64,000 bases of DNA from JAKFDI01 sp044508835 (lineage in GTDB: Bacteria > Pseudomonadota > Gammaproteobacteria > Burkholderiales > Burkholderiaceae_C). Both the position numbers and the translations under genes were made by a program. The notes beneath the pieces are model-generated. The model was given only the letters and a program-made list of their open reading frames with translations, did not search any database and was not told the DNA's origin. The stretch lies in the NCBI GenBank assembly GCA_044508835.1, contig JBIQHD010000016.1:1-64000 (forward strand), read 5' to 3'. Each line of letters opens with the position of its first letter. Positions within the stretch are counted from its first letter, which is position 1. Of this stretch, positions 50,780-59,657 are shown piece after piece.

Positions 50780-52828
50780 ATGAACACTGCTTCCTCCCTG
50801 CGGCGCCACGCGCTGGCCGCCGCCGTCTCCCTTGTCTGCACCTCCCTGGCCCTGGCCCAGGACCCGTCGCCCCCGTCCGTGACGCAGCTGCCCCCCATCG
50901 TCGTCACCGGCAATCCGCTGCGCAGCGAGCAGCTCGCCGTGCCCGCCTCGGTGCTGTCGGGCGACGCGCTGCTGCTGCGCCGCGGCAGCTCGCTCGGCGA
51001 GACGCTGAACGGCCTGCCGGGCGTCTCGGCCAGCTACTTCGGCCCCAACGCCAGCCGTCCGGTGATCCGCGGCCTCGACGGCGACCGCGTGCGCGTGCTG
51101 AGCAACGGCGCCGCGTCGCTCGATGCGTCGAGCCTGAGCTTCGACCATGCCGTGCCGATCGATCCGCTCGTCGTCGAGCGCGTCGAGGTGCTGCGCGGGC
51201 CGGCGGCGCTGATGCACGGCGGCAGCGCCATCGGCGGCGTGGTCAGCACGCTGGACAACCGGATTCCGCGGGAACGGCTGCGTGGCGTGAGCGGCTCCGC
51301 CGAAGCCCGCCTCGGCGGCGCGGCGCGCGAGCGCGGCGGCGCGGCGCTGGTGGAGGCCGGCAACGGCCGCTTCGCCGCGCATGCCGACGTCTTCGGCCGC
51401 GACACCGACGACCAGCGCGTGCCGCGCTTCGTGCCGGTCGAGGACGGCGCCGCGCTGCCCGAGGCCACGCGCATCCGCAACTCCGCCGGCCGCACCCGCG
51501 GCGGCGCGCTCGGCGCGTCGGCGTTCTTCGACGGCGGCTTCATCGGCCTCGCGGCGGACACCTACGACAGCCACTACGGCATCACCGCCGAGCCCGACGT
51601 CTTCATCCGCATGAAGCGCGACCACCTCGCGCTCGCCGGCGAAGTGGGCGAGCTCGCCGGCCCGATCCGCCGCGTGCGGGCGCAGTTGGGCGACACGCGC
51701 TACCGGCACGAGGAGGTGGAAGGCAGCGGCGAGATCGGCACCACCTTCCGCGTCGACGGCACGCAGTGGCGGCTCGAAGCCGAGCATGCGCCGCTCGGCC
51801 CGCTGCGCGGCGTGCTCGGCATGCAGTGGGAAGACGAGGACTTCTCCGCGCTGGGCGAAGAGGCCTTCGTGCCGGCCACCCGCACGCGGCGCAGCGCGCT
51901 GTTCGCGATGGAGGAGCTGGACTGGGCGGGCGGGCGGCTCGGTGCGGGCCTGCGCGTCGAGCGCGCCCGCGTCGCCTCGGACGGCGACGCCGACCCGGCG
52001 GCGCCGCAGTTCGGCCCCGCGGCCGAGCGCCGCTTCAGCCTGCGCAGCGCGTCGCTGTCCAACCTGGCGAGGCTGTCGCCGCAGTGGTCGCTGTCCGGCG
52101 CGTTCAGCATCACCGAGCGTGCGCCGACGGCGTTCGAGCTCTTCGCCAACGGCGTGCACGCGGCCACCGCGGCCTACGAGCGCGGCGACCCGACGCTCCA
52201 ACCCGAGCGCGGCACCAACCTCGACGTGGCGCTGCAGTGGAAGGGCGCCGACAGCGACCTGCGCATCGGCGCCTATGCCGCGCGCTTCCGGCGCTTCATC
52301 TCGCTGGAGGCCAGCGGCGCCGCCATCGACCTGCCCGACGAGGACGGCGGCATGGAGAGCTTTCCCGAGTACGTGTTCCGCCCGGTGCGCGCGCGGCTGT
52401 GGGGCGCCGAGCTCGAAGGCCGGCATCGCCTGCGCGCCGGCGCGTGGGCCTTCGTGCTGTCGGGCCGGCTCGACCTGACGCGCGCCACCAACGCCGACAC
52501 GGGCCAGCCGCTGCCGCGCATCGCACCGCTGCGCGCGGCGCTGGCAGCCGAGGCGCAGCACGGCCCGTGGACGGCGCGCGCCGAGATCGACCACGCGGCG
52601 CGGCAGTCGCGCGTGCCCGCGGGCGACACCGCGACCGCCGGCTACACGCTCGCCAACCTCTCGCTGCGGCGGCGCTTCCGCGCCGGCGCGGCCGACGGGC
52701 TGTGGTTCATCCGCGCCGACAACATCGGCAACGTGCTGGCCTACAACGCCTCGACCGTGCAGACCTTGCGTGCGCTATCACCGCTTCCGGGGCGTGCGCT
52801 GAAGACCGGGGTCCGCCTCGACTTCTGA
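50780..52828 (+). CDS. znuD: TonB-dependent receptor of the ZnuD type (zinc uptake)
   Basis: A 682-residue receptor: signal peptide (SLVCTSLALAQ), TonB box-like PPIVVTG, plug with GETLNGLPGVSASYFGPNASRPVIRGLDGDRVRVL, SLSFDHAVPIDPLVVERVEVLRGPAALMHGGSAIGGVVS, and a barrel ending GVRLDF. The DHAVPIDPL...GGSAIGGVV block is typical of ZnuD. It follows a His-rich exported protein. No clear Zur operator was found upstream, so metal regulation is untested. Confidence 0.83.
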   Translation: MNTASSLRRHALAAAVSLVCTSLALAQDPSPPSVTQLPPIVVTGNPLRSEQLAVPASVLSGDALLLRRGSSLGETLNGLPGVSASYFGPNASRPVIRGLDGDRVRVLSNGAASLDASSLSFDHAVPIDPLVVERVEVLRGPAALMHGGSAIGGVVSTLDNRIPRERLRGVSGSAEARLGGAARERGGAALVEAGNGRFAAHADVFGRDTDDQRVPRFVPVEDGAALPEATRIRNSAGRTRGGALGASAFFDGGFIGLAADTYDSHYGITAEPDVFIRMKRDHLALAGEVGELAGPIRRVRAQLGDTRYRHEEVEGSGEIGTTFRVDGTQWRLEAEHAPLGPLRGVLGMQWEDEDFSALGEEAFVPATRTRRSALFAMEELDWAGGRLGAGLRVERARVASDGDADPAAPQFGPAAERRFSLRSASLSNLARLSPQWSLSGAFSITERAPTAFELFANGVHAATAAYERGDPTLQPERGTNLDVALQWKGADSDLRIGAYAARFRRFISLEASGAAIDLPDEDGGMESFPEYVFRPVRARLWGAELEGRHRLRAGAWAFVLSGRLDLTRATNADTGQPLPRIAPLRAALAAEAQHGPWTARAEIDHAARQSRVPAGDTATAGYTLANLSLRRRFRAGAADGLWFIRADNIGNVLAYNASTVQTLRALSPLPGRALKTGVRLDF

Positions 52829-52929
52829 GCCCATGCCGCATCGATAAACTCGCGCCGGCGCGACGGGAGCCCGGCAGAAGACGCCCCGCGCAAGGACGGC
52901 ACACGGTGCCGCACATGGGTGGGGGGTTC

Positions 52930-55572
52930 ATGGATCAGGTCTGGCTCAACGCACCCGCACCGGCGATGAAGGTGTGGGGCGAATCCGGCGCGCCGCGGTG
53001 GCAGGTGAACCGCGCGCTGGCCGACGCGGGCGCGGCCCGCGGCGTGCGCGAGCCGGCGCAGTGGCGGGAGGTCGCCGCCGCGCTGCTCGCGGCCTGCGTG
53101 GGGAACGCCGCGCCGGTCGTCGCGCCCGTGCTCTCGATCGGCGGCGCCGCCCATCGGGCGACGGTGGTGCCGCTGCCGCCGGGCTGGCTCGCGTGGCTGT
53201 CGCCCGATGGGCCGCCGCCGGCGCAGCGCGCGCCCAACGCCCACATCAGCCCGCACGGCGCGTTCAACGCCGGGCTGACGCAGTGGATCAGCATGTCGGG
53301 CGTGTCGGTCTGGCGCCTCGACCTCGCGACGCAGCGCATCCAGCTCAACGACGTCGGCTACGAGGCGGTCGGCGTCGAGCCGCGGCCCGACGGCGTGGAC
53401 ATCGAGCAGTTCCGCCGCACCATCCATCCCGACGACCAGGAAGCCGTGGCGCAGGCGGCGCGCGATGCCGCGGCGAGCGACCGCATCGTCGATCTCGTCA
53501 CCCGCTACCGCACGCGCGACGGCAGCTACCGGCACTGGATCACGCGCCGCGTGGCCGAACGCGACGCGCAGGGCCGCGTCGTCGCGCTGACCGGCGTGTC
53601 GATCGACCAGACCGAACGCATCGCCGAGCGTGAGCGCGCGCAGGCGCTGGCCCAGCGCATCAGCTTCATCACGCAGGCGGCCGGCGTCGGCGTGTGGCGC
53701 CTCGACCTGCGCGCCGGCACGTTCGAATGGAACGAGCAGATGCACCGCATCTACGGCATTCCGCCCGAGCAGGGGCCGCCGTCGCTCGCGCGCTTCATCG
53801 ACGAGATCGTGCATCCGCAGGACCGCCAGGCGGTGCGCCTGCGCAGCGACCAGGTCCGCGGCATCGGCCCCGGGCCGTCGCAGCTCGAGTTCCGCATCCG
53901 CCGCCCCGACGGCAGCGAGCGCTGGCTGTCGAGCTGGCTGCGCCGCGAGCGCATCGACGAGCGGCCCGTCGAAAGCGGGGTCACCGTCGACATCACCGAG
54001 CGCCACCTCGCCGCGGTGCAACTGCGCGAGGCCAACGAGCGCGCGCTGCTCGCGGCCGAATCGGCGGGCATCGGCACCTGGGAGCGCGACTTCGTGCGCG
54101 GCGTGTCCATCTGGAACGCGCAGATGTACCGGCTGCGCGGGCTCGAGCCCGTCGAGGGCGCGACGCCCGAGGCGCTGCGCACGGGCTCGCGCCACCCCGA
54201 CGACGGCATGAGCTTCGACGCGCGCATGCAGCGCGCGCTCGACGAAGGCACGCCGTTCGAGGAGGAGATGCGCGTCGTCTGGCCCGACGGCTCCGTCCAC
54301 TGGATCGCCTCGCGGGCGATCCCGCAGCCCGGCCCGTCCGGCCGCATGGAGCGGCTGCTCGGCGTCAACTGGGACATCACCGGGCGCAAGCGCGCCGAGC
54401 AGGCGCTGCGCGAGAAGGCGGCCGCCGAGCAGGCGAGCCGCGCCAAGTCGGAGTTCCTCTCGCGCATGAGCCACGAGCTGCGCACGCCGCTCAATGCGGT
54501 GATCGGGTTCGCGCAGCTGCTGTCGCAGGACGCCGCCGAGCCGCTCACGGCCCGGCAGTCCGAGCGCGTGGACCGCGTGCATTCGGCTGGCCTGCACCTG
54601 CTCGCGCTGATCGACGACGTGCTCGACCTCGCCACCATCGAATCGTCGAGCCTGTCGCTCGCGAGCGAGCCCGTGTCGCTGCAGGCCGCGGTGGACGACG
54701 CGCTGCAATGGACGCAGCCACAGGCCGCGCGGGCCGGCATCGCCCTGCATGCCGGGCCGTTCGACGCCTGGGTGCAGGCCGACGGCCGGCGCCTGCGGCA
54801 GATCCTGTCGAACCTGCTCAGCAACGCCGTCAAGTACAACCGCCCGCGGGGCGAGGTGCGGCTGAGCCTGGCCGCGCGCCCCCTGCCGGGCGGCCGGCGC
54901 GGCTGGCAGGTGAGCGTGCGCGACACCGGCCGGGGCATGACGCCGCGGCAGCGCGCGCACCTGTTCGAGCCCTTCAATCGGCTCGGCGCCGAGCGCGAGG
55001 GCATCGAAGGCACGGGCATCGGCCTGGCCATCGTGCGGCACCTGCTCGGCGTGATGGGCGGCGGAATCGACGTCGAGACCGCGCCCGGCGAGGGCAGCGA
55101 ATTCCGCTTCACCCTGCCGGCCGCGCGGGCGCCGGCGGCCTGCGCGGCCGCCGACAGGAAAGGCGGATGCCCCGCCGCCGCGGCGCCGGGCAGCGTGCTG
55201 CGCCTGCTCTACATCGAGGACAACGCCGTCAACGTGCTGCTGGTGCAGGAGCTCGTGGCGATGCGCGCCAACGTGGAGCTGCTCGTGGCCGCGACCGGCG
55301 AGAGCGGCGTGGCGACGGCCTGCGCCGAACGGCCCGACGTGGTGCTGATCGACATGCAGCTGCCCGACTTCGACGGCTTCGAGGTGCTGCGCCGGCTGCG
55401 CGCGCAGCCCGGCCGCGCGGGCCGCGTCTTCATCGCGCTGTCGGCCAATGCGATGCCCGAGGACGTGAGCCGCGCGCGCGCGGCGGGCTTCGACGACTAC
55501 TGGACCAAGCCGATCGACTTCACGCAGTTCCTGGCGAGGCTCGATGCCCTGGCGCGGCCGGCCGCCGGCTGA
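52930..55572 (+). CDS. Soluble hybrid sensor histidine kinase with PAS domains and receiver
   Basis: An 880-residue protein without transmembrane segments. Residues 1-~115 are unrecognised; three PAS/PAC units follow (GVSVWRLDLATQRIQLND, GVGVWRLDLRAGTFEWNE, GIGTWERDFVRGVSIWNA, each closed by VDITER/IDQTER/WDITGRK). Then come the HisKA box SHELRTPLN (His515), an HATPase domain (LSNLLSNAVKYN, DTGRGM, GTGIGLAI) and a receiver domain with Asp808 in LIDMQLPDFDGF. The start is uncertain (52915 or 52930). No partner regulator gene is adjacent, so phosphotransfer to a distant protein is likely. It converges on pdxH with one base between stops. Confidence 0.87.
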   Translation: MDQVWLNAPAPAMKVWGESGAPRWQVNRALADAGAARGVREPAQWREVAAALLAACVGNAAPVVAPVLSIGGAAHRATVVPLPPGWLAWLSPDGPPPAQRAPNAHISPHGAFNAGLTQWISMSGVSVWRLDLATQRIQLNDVGYEAVGVEPRPDGVDIEQFRRTIHPDDQEAVAQAARDAAASDRIVDLVTRYRTRDGSYRHWITRRVAERDAQGRVVALTGVSIDQTERIAERERAQALAQRISFITQAAGVGVWRLDLRAGTFEWNEQMHRIYGIPPEQGPPSLARFIDEIVHPQDRQAVRLRSDQVRGIGPGPSQLEFRIRRPDGSERWLSSWLRRERIDERPVESGVTVDITERHLAAVQLREANERALLAAESAGIGTWERDFVRGVSIWNAQMYRLRGLEPVEGATPEALRTGSRHPDDGMSFDARMQRALDEGTPFEEEMRVVWPDGSVHWIASRAIPQPGPSGRMERLLGVNWDITGRKRAEQALREKAAAEQASRAKSEFLSRMSHELRTPLNAVIGFAQLLSQDAAEPLTARQSERVDRVHSAGLHLLALIDDVLDLATIESSSLSLASEPVSLQAAVDDALQWTQPQAARAGIALHAGPFDAWVQADGRRLRQILSNLLSNAVKYNRPRGEVRLSLAARPLPGGRRGWQVSVRDTGRGMTPRQRAHLFEPFNRLGAEREGIEGTGIGLAIVRHLLGVMGGGIDVETAPGEGSEFRFTLPAARAPAACAAADRKGGCPAAAAPGSVLRLLYIEDNAVNVLLVQELVAMRANVELLVAATGESGVATACAERPDVVLIDMQLPDFDGFEVLRRLRAQPGRAGRVFIALSANAMPEDVSRARAAGFDDYWTKPIDFTQFLARLDALARPAAG

Positions 55573-55573
55573 C

Positions 55574-56206
55574 TCAGGGCGCGAGCCGCTCGCGCACCCA
55601 GGCGCCGCCGTCGAGCCGGTAGCGCAGCCGGTCGTGCAGGCGCGACGGCCGGCCCTGCCAGAACTCCCAGGTGTCGGGCACCAGCCGGAAGCCGCCCCAG
55701 TGCGGCGGCCGCGGCGGCTTGAGCAGGTGCTGCGCGCCGATCCGCGCGGCGTTGGCCACCAGCACGGCGCGCGACTCGATCACCTGGCTCTGCGGCGAGG
55801 CCCAGGCGCCGATACGCGAATCGAGCGGGCGCGAATCGAAGTACGCATCCGACTCGGCCGCGCTGGTCTTCTCGACGCGGCCCTCGATGCGCACCACGCG
55901 CTCGAGCTCGACCCAGTGGAACTGCAGCGCCGCCGCCGGATGCACCGCGAGCTCGCGGCCCTTGCGGCTGTCGTAGTTGGTGTACCAGACGATGCCGCGC
56001 TCGTCGCAGCCCTTGATGAGCACGATGCGCGTCGAGGGGCGGCCGTCGGCGCCGACGGTGGCCAGCGTCATCGCGTTGGGCTCGGGCAGCTGGGCCTCGA
56101 GCGCCTGCGCGAGCCAGCGCTCGAACTGCCGGCGGGGATCGGCCTCGGAGGTGCGTTCGTCGAGCTCGGCGCGCTCGTAGCTCTTGCGTAGATCGGCGAG
56201 ATTCAT
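55574..56206 (-). CDS. pdxH: PdxH, pyridoxine 5'-phosphate oxidase
   Basis: A 210-residue FMN enzyme making pyridoxal 5'-phosphate: MNLADLRKSYERAELDE, NAMTLATVGADGRPSTRIVLIKGCDERG, YTNYDSRKGRELA, ALQFHW..LERVVRIEG, SRIGAWASPQSQVI and the C-terminal HWGGFRLVPDTWEFWQGRPSRLHDRLRYR. Length and motifs are normal. Its start faces the MobA-like gene across 213 bases, which should hold the divergent promoters. Confidence 0.95.
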   Translation of the reverse strand: MNLADLRKSYERAELDERTSEADPRRQFERWLAQALEAQLPEPNAMTLATVGADGRPSTRIVLIKGCDERGIVWYTNYDSRKGRELAVHPAAALQFHWVELERVVRIEGRVEKTSAAESDAYFDSRPLDSRIGAWASPQSQVIESRAVLVANAARIGAQHLLKPPRPPHWGGFRLVPDTWEFWQGRPSRLHDRLRYRLDGGAWVRERLAP

Positions 56207-56419
56207 GGTTCGGCGAGTATAGAAAGCAACACCGGCGCGGCGACGTTGTAACCAGTCGTGGCCGCTTGCCGCGCCGCGCCCCGGGGTTAGCCGCGGCTTA
56301 CGGGGAAGGCCTTAAGTACACGCCCTCTGGCTGCCGTGCGGGCGCCGCCGCATCCTTGTCTCGCAGGCCGCCGCCCGTGCGTGGCCGACAGCACAAACTC
56401 TTTTCTTCGAGGGAGATCG

Positions 56420-57058
56420 ATGAAGGCCTCGCCGGCGGTGATCGTATTGGCTGCAGGCGCCGGATCGCGCTTCGGCGGCCCGACGCACAAGCTGAGCCAG
56501 CGCCTGGGCCATTCGAGCGTGCTCGGCGCCACGCTGCGCAATGCGCTGGACACGCGCATGCCCGTCGTGGTGGTGACGACCGAGGCGCTGTCGGACACGG
56601 CGCGCGGCCTCGTCGCCGCGCGCGACGTGGTGGTATTGCCGGCCGTCGATTCGTCCGCCCCCGAGCCGCTCGGCATGGGCTACTCCATCGCCGCCGGCGT
56701 CTCGGCGCGCCCCGACGCCTCGGGCTGGCTGGTGCTGCCGGGCGACATGCCGCTGGTGCGTGCCGCGACCCTGCTCGCCGTCGCGCGCTCGCTCGACCAG
56801 AACGCGGTGGCCTTCGCGCAGTACCGCGGCCGGCGCGGCCACCCGGTCGGCTTCGCGGCGGAGCTGTACTCCGAGCTCGTCACGCTCGCCGGCGACGAGG
56901 GCGCGCGCCGGCTCGTCGCGCGCTACCCGGCGCAGGCCGTGGAGGTCGACGACGACGGCGTGCTGATCGACGTGGACACCGAGGAAGACCTGCACCGCGT
57001 GCGGTCGTCCATGAACGGCATGGACGGGCCGCTTCCCGCGAGCTTCGCGCGGCCCTAG
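56420..57058 (+). CDS. MobA-like nucleotidyltransferase (MocA type)
   Basis: A 212-residue NTP-transferase: VIVLAAGAGSRFGGPTHKLSQRLG (the LAAGxGxRxG loop), LGMGYSIAAGV, WLVLPGDMPLV (metal-binding Asp) and RGRRGHPVGFAAEL. This is the pattern of MocA/NboR-type enzymes that add a nucleotide to molybdopterin or related cofactors. GAGGGAG precedes the start at 56420. No molybdoenzyme gene is adjacent, so the exact substrate is open. Confidence 0.8.
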   Translation: MKASPAVIVLAAGAGSRFGGPTHKLSQRLGHSSVLGATLRNALDTRMPVVVVTTEALSDTARGLVAARDVVVLPAVDSSAPEPLGMGYSIAAGVSARPDASGWLVLPGDMPLVRAATLLAVARSLDQNAVAFAQYRGRRGHPVGFAAELYSELVTLAGDEGARRLVARYPAQAVEVDDDGVLIDVDTEEDLHRVRSSMNGMDGPLPASFARP

Positions 57059-57113
57059 GCGGCGTTCCGAAGCGATTGTCCGGCGGGCGCTTCGGGTACC
57101 CGAGACAAAACGA

Positions 57114-57145
57114 AAGGGGTTAGCGACTCGCATCGCCAACCCCTT
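57114..57145 (-). terminator. Terminator of tRNA-Asn, possibly bidirectional
   Basis: A 13-base stem with one mismatch (57114-57126 with 57133-57145) and a 6-base loop. Leftward it is followed by TCGTTTTG, rightward by GATTTTCTT, so it can serve both the tRNA-Asn and the upstream rightward gene. Its stem resembles the tRNA-Lys terminators. Confidence 0.8.
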
Positions 57146-57153
57146 GATTTTCT

Positions 57154-57229
57154 TGGCTCCCCGACCTGGGCTCGAACCAGGGACCTACGGATTAACAGTC
57201 CGGCGCTCTACCGACTGAGCTATCGAGGA
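57154..57229 (-). tRNA. tRNA-Asn (anticodon GUU)
   Basis: 76 nt cloverleaf on the minus strand: acceptor TCCTCGA with TCGGGGA, anticodon loop CTGTTAA (GTT), T arm GGTTCGAGCC and encoded CCA (57154-57156 as TGG on the plus strand). Confidence 0.95.
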
Positions 57230-57266
57230 ACAGAGCCTTGCATTATAGCGTGGGTTTTCCGGGCGG

Positions 57267-59411
57267 CTACAGGCTCGCTTCCACCGAGATGCGGAAGGTG
57301 CGCGGCGCGAGCGGGTAGAGGTAGACGTGGTCGAACTGGTAGGGCGATTCGCGCCAGGCGCGCTTGTCGGTCACGTTGTCGATGCCGGCGCGCCAGGTGA
57401 GTTCGGCCGCGCCGGCCTTGTGGCGGTGAACGAGCCCCAGGTCGAGCCGGGTCCAGGACGGGATGCGCAGGCTGCCGTCGGTGGGCAGCAGGGTCCGGTC
57501 GCCTTCGTGCACGACGGCGCCGAGCAGGCGCAGGCCGGGAACGGCGGCGACGCGGTAGGCGGCGTGCAGCTTCAGCGTCTGCTCGGGGACGTTGGGCGGG
57601 CGCTGGCCGTTGCGGGCCGGGTCGGAGGTGCCGCGCTGCTCGGCGTCGAGCCACAGGGCGCTGGCGTCGAAGGTCCAGGCGTCGATCCGCCAGGTCGCCC
57701 CGGCCTCGAGGCCGCGGTGCACCGCCTCGCCGTCGATGGCCTGCCGGCAGCTGCCTGGCGTCGTGTCGTCGGCGCAGTTGGCGCCGACGCTGCGGGCGAG
57801 CGGCCGCGTGATGTCGAACCAGGCGAGGTGCCAGTCGAGCGCCTGCGCGTGGGCCTTGAGGCCGATCTCGAACTGGCGGCTCTTCAGCGCCGGCAGCGCC
57901 TCGCCGGCGTTGGCGTAGCGCGCGCGGTTCGGCGCGACGTCCGATTCGATGCCCTGGCCCCAGCTCGCATAGACCATGTGCTGCGGCGTGAAGGCGTGGC
58001 TGAGCGCCAGCCAGGGCGTGGTGACCGACTGCGAATAGCCGGTCGGGCGCGAGCCGTCGGTGCGCACGCTGGCGCGGTTCAGCCGCGTGTGGCGCAGGCC
58101 GGCCCAGGCGTTCCAGCGGTCGCTCAGGCGGATCGCGTCGCGCACGTAGAGCTCGGTGGAGCGTTCGGTGCGGTTGGTGTTGGGCGCGGTGCCCAGGCCC
58201 TGCGGCGGGGCGATGACGGCCGTGCCGTCGTCGCGGCCGATGCCCACGATGATTCCGTCGTCCACCCGCGGCTCGAGCCGGCTCTTGAAGCGCGACAGCA
58301 GCACGCCGCTCGTGAGGGTGTGCTGCACCGCGCCCGTGGCGAAGCGGCCTTCGACGTTGAGATCGAGCGCGCTGCTGCGGCGGCGCTCGCCGTCGCTCTG
58401 GAAGGCGTAGAAGTCGAACGTGCCGTCGCTGCAGTAGCGGTCCCAGGCGTTCTCGGCGCTGCAGCCGAAGGGGAACGCCATGCGGTCGTCCATGCGCAGC
58501 CGCTGCGTCATGCCGTGCGCGGTGAAGCGCCAGTTCTCGTCGATTCGCTGGCGCAGGCGCAGCGAGGCCGTGGTGCCGTCGAGCACGACGGGCAGCGACC
58601 ACGCCTGGTTGTTGAGGTTGATGCGCGGATCGGCCGGCGCCGGCAGCGTGTTGCCGCGCAGGCTGAAGCCGCCCTGGCTGCGCTGCGTCTGGCGGCTCGT
58701 CTCGACCTCGGCCTCGACCAGCGTGTCGGGCGAGAGGCGCCAGTCGCCGGCCAGCGCGAACAGGCGGCGCCGGCCTTCGGAATCGCGCAGCGGCGGGTCG
58801 AGGTGCTCGGCGGCGGCGTTCAGGCGCAGGCCGAACGCGCCGTCCGTGCCGAAGCGGTCGCCGAGGTCGACGGCCGCGCCGTAGGTGTGGCTGCTGCGAA
58901 AGCCGAGGCTGGCCGACCGCACGCGGCCCTCGGGCCGCTTGACGACGAGGTTGACCAGGCCGCCCGGCGCGCTGGTGCCGGCCTGGATGCCGCTCGTGCC
59001 CTTGAGCAGCTCGATCGACTCCTTGTTCTCCAGCCCGATCGAGGTTTCGGCGTTGATCGGCAGGCCGTCGCGGCGGTAGTTGAAGCGGTTGGCGAGGGTG
59101 AAGCCGCGCACGCTCAGGTATTGCCAGTAGCCGTTGGCGTTGTAGGCGTCGCTCACCGAGGCGTCGAGCGAGGTGAGGGCGGCCAGCGAGGTGGCGCCCA
59201 GGTCCTCCAGCGATTCGCCGTCGTGCACGCTGGCCTGGAAGGGCAACCTGGCGAGCGGCGCGGGGCCGAAGCCGCCGATGCCCACGGCGGGCGAGCCCGG
59301 CGCGGTGACGGTGACCGGCGCGAGGGTGGTGGTCTGCGCGCAGACCGAGGACGCGGCCAGCCATGCGGCGGCGGCGATGGGACGAAGGGCGAAGGTTCGG
59401 TGGGTTGCCAT
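57267..59411 (-). CDS. TonB-dependent receptor under a TPP riboswitch, candidate thiamine importer
   Basis: A 714-residue outer-membrane receptor of the siderophore-receptor type: signal peptide ending SVCAQ, TonB box-like APVTVTA, plug with YLSVRGFTLANRFNYRRDGLPINAETSIGLENKESIELLKGTSGIQAGTSAPGGLVNLV and a barrel ending RTFRISVEASL with a conserved INDVTDKR-like IDNVTDKRAW. By sequence alone it would be called a siderophore receptor. The TPP aptamer in its leader argues instead for thiamine, its phosphates or a precursor as substrate; that is inference from regulation. Confidence 0.87.
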   Translation of the reverse strand: MATHRTFALRPIAAAAWLAASSVCAQTTTLAPVTVTAPGSPAVGIGGFGPAPLARLPFQASVHDGESLEDLGATSLAALTSLDASVSDAYNANGYWQYLSVRGFTLANRFNYRRDGLPINAETSIGLENKESIELLKGTSGIQAGTSAPGGLVNLVVKRPEGRVRSASLGFRSSHTYGAAVDLGDRFGTDGAFGLRLNAAAEHLDPPLRDSEGRRRLFALAGDWRLSPDTLVEAEVETSRQTQRSQGGFSLRGNTLPAPADPRINLNNQAWSLPVVLDGTTASLRLRQRIDENWRFTAHGMTQRLRMDDRMAFPFGCSAENAWDRYCSDGTFDFYAFQSDGERRRSSALDLNVEGRFATGAVQHTLTSGVLLSRFKSRLEPRVDDGIIVGIGRDDGTAVIAPPQGLGTAPNTNRTERSTELYVRDAIRLSDRWNAWAGLRHTRLNRASVRTDGSRPTGYSQSVTTPWLALSHAFTPQHMVYASWGQGIESDVAPNRARYANAGEALPALKSRQFEIGLKAHAQALDWHLAWFDITRPLARSVGANCADDTTPGSCRQAIDGEAVHRGLEAGATWRIDAWTFDASALWLDAEQRGTSDPARNGQRPPNVPEQTLKLHAAYRVAAVPGLRLLGAVVHEGDRTLLPTDGSLRIPSWTRLDLGLVHRHKAGAAELTWRAGIDNVTDKRAWRESPYQFDHVYLYPLAPRTFRISVEASL

Positions 59412-59472
59412 CGTGATGCTCGTGAAGCGATGGCAGGTCGGCGGGCCGCGGCCCCGGGATCTGGAGCCGCTG

Positions 59473-59561
59473 CTTGCTTCCCTGCGCGAGGATTACCTCA
59501 ATCAGGTTCAAAGGGACTCTCTCAGTCGAACGTGCGGGGCACGTTCAACACCCCCAGCGAG
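59473..59561 (-). promoter_or_regulatory. TPP riboswitch (THI element)
   Basis: Read leftward, the conserved aptamer parts appear in order: GGGGGTG, then a hairpin (GAACGTGCC/GCACGTTC), CTGAGAGAG, CCCTTTGAACCTGAT, GAGGTAATCCTCG and GCAGGGAAGC. CTCGCT and AGCAAG at the ends can close P1 with one mismatch. It lies 61 bases upstream of the TonB receptor ATG. The intervening GC-rich CCCGGGGCCGCGGCCCG could form the expression platform. Binding of TPP should repress the receptor. Confidence 0.93.
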
Positions 59562-59657
59562 TGCCGCGCAGGATGCGCGGCGGTGCGGATTATCGGCCCA
59601 AAAAAAAGCGAAGGGGCCGCATCGGCGGCCCCCGGTGGTCGTCGCGTCGGACGCGCG

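Noticed and set aside
50395..55572. A single 1725-residue open frame ending in the histidine kinase
   Set aside because: Its first 840 residues are the +2/+3 frame of the ZnuD gene and are Arg/Pro/Ala-rich without any domain; the kinase starts near 52915-52930.
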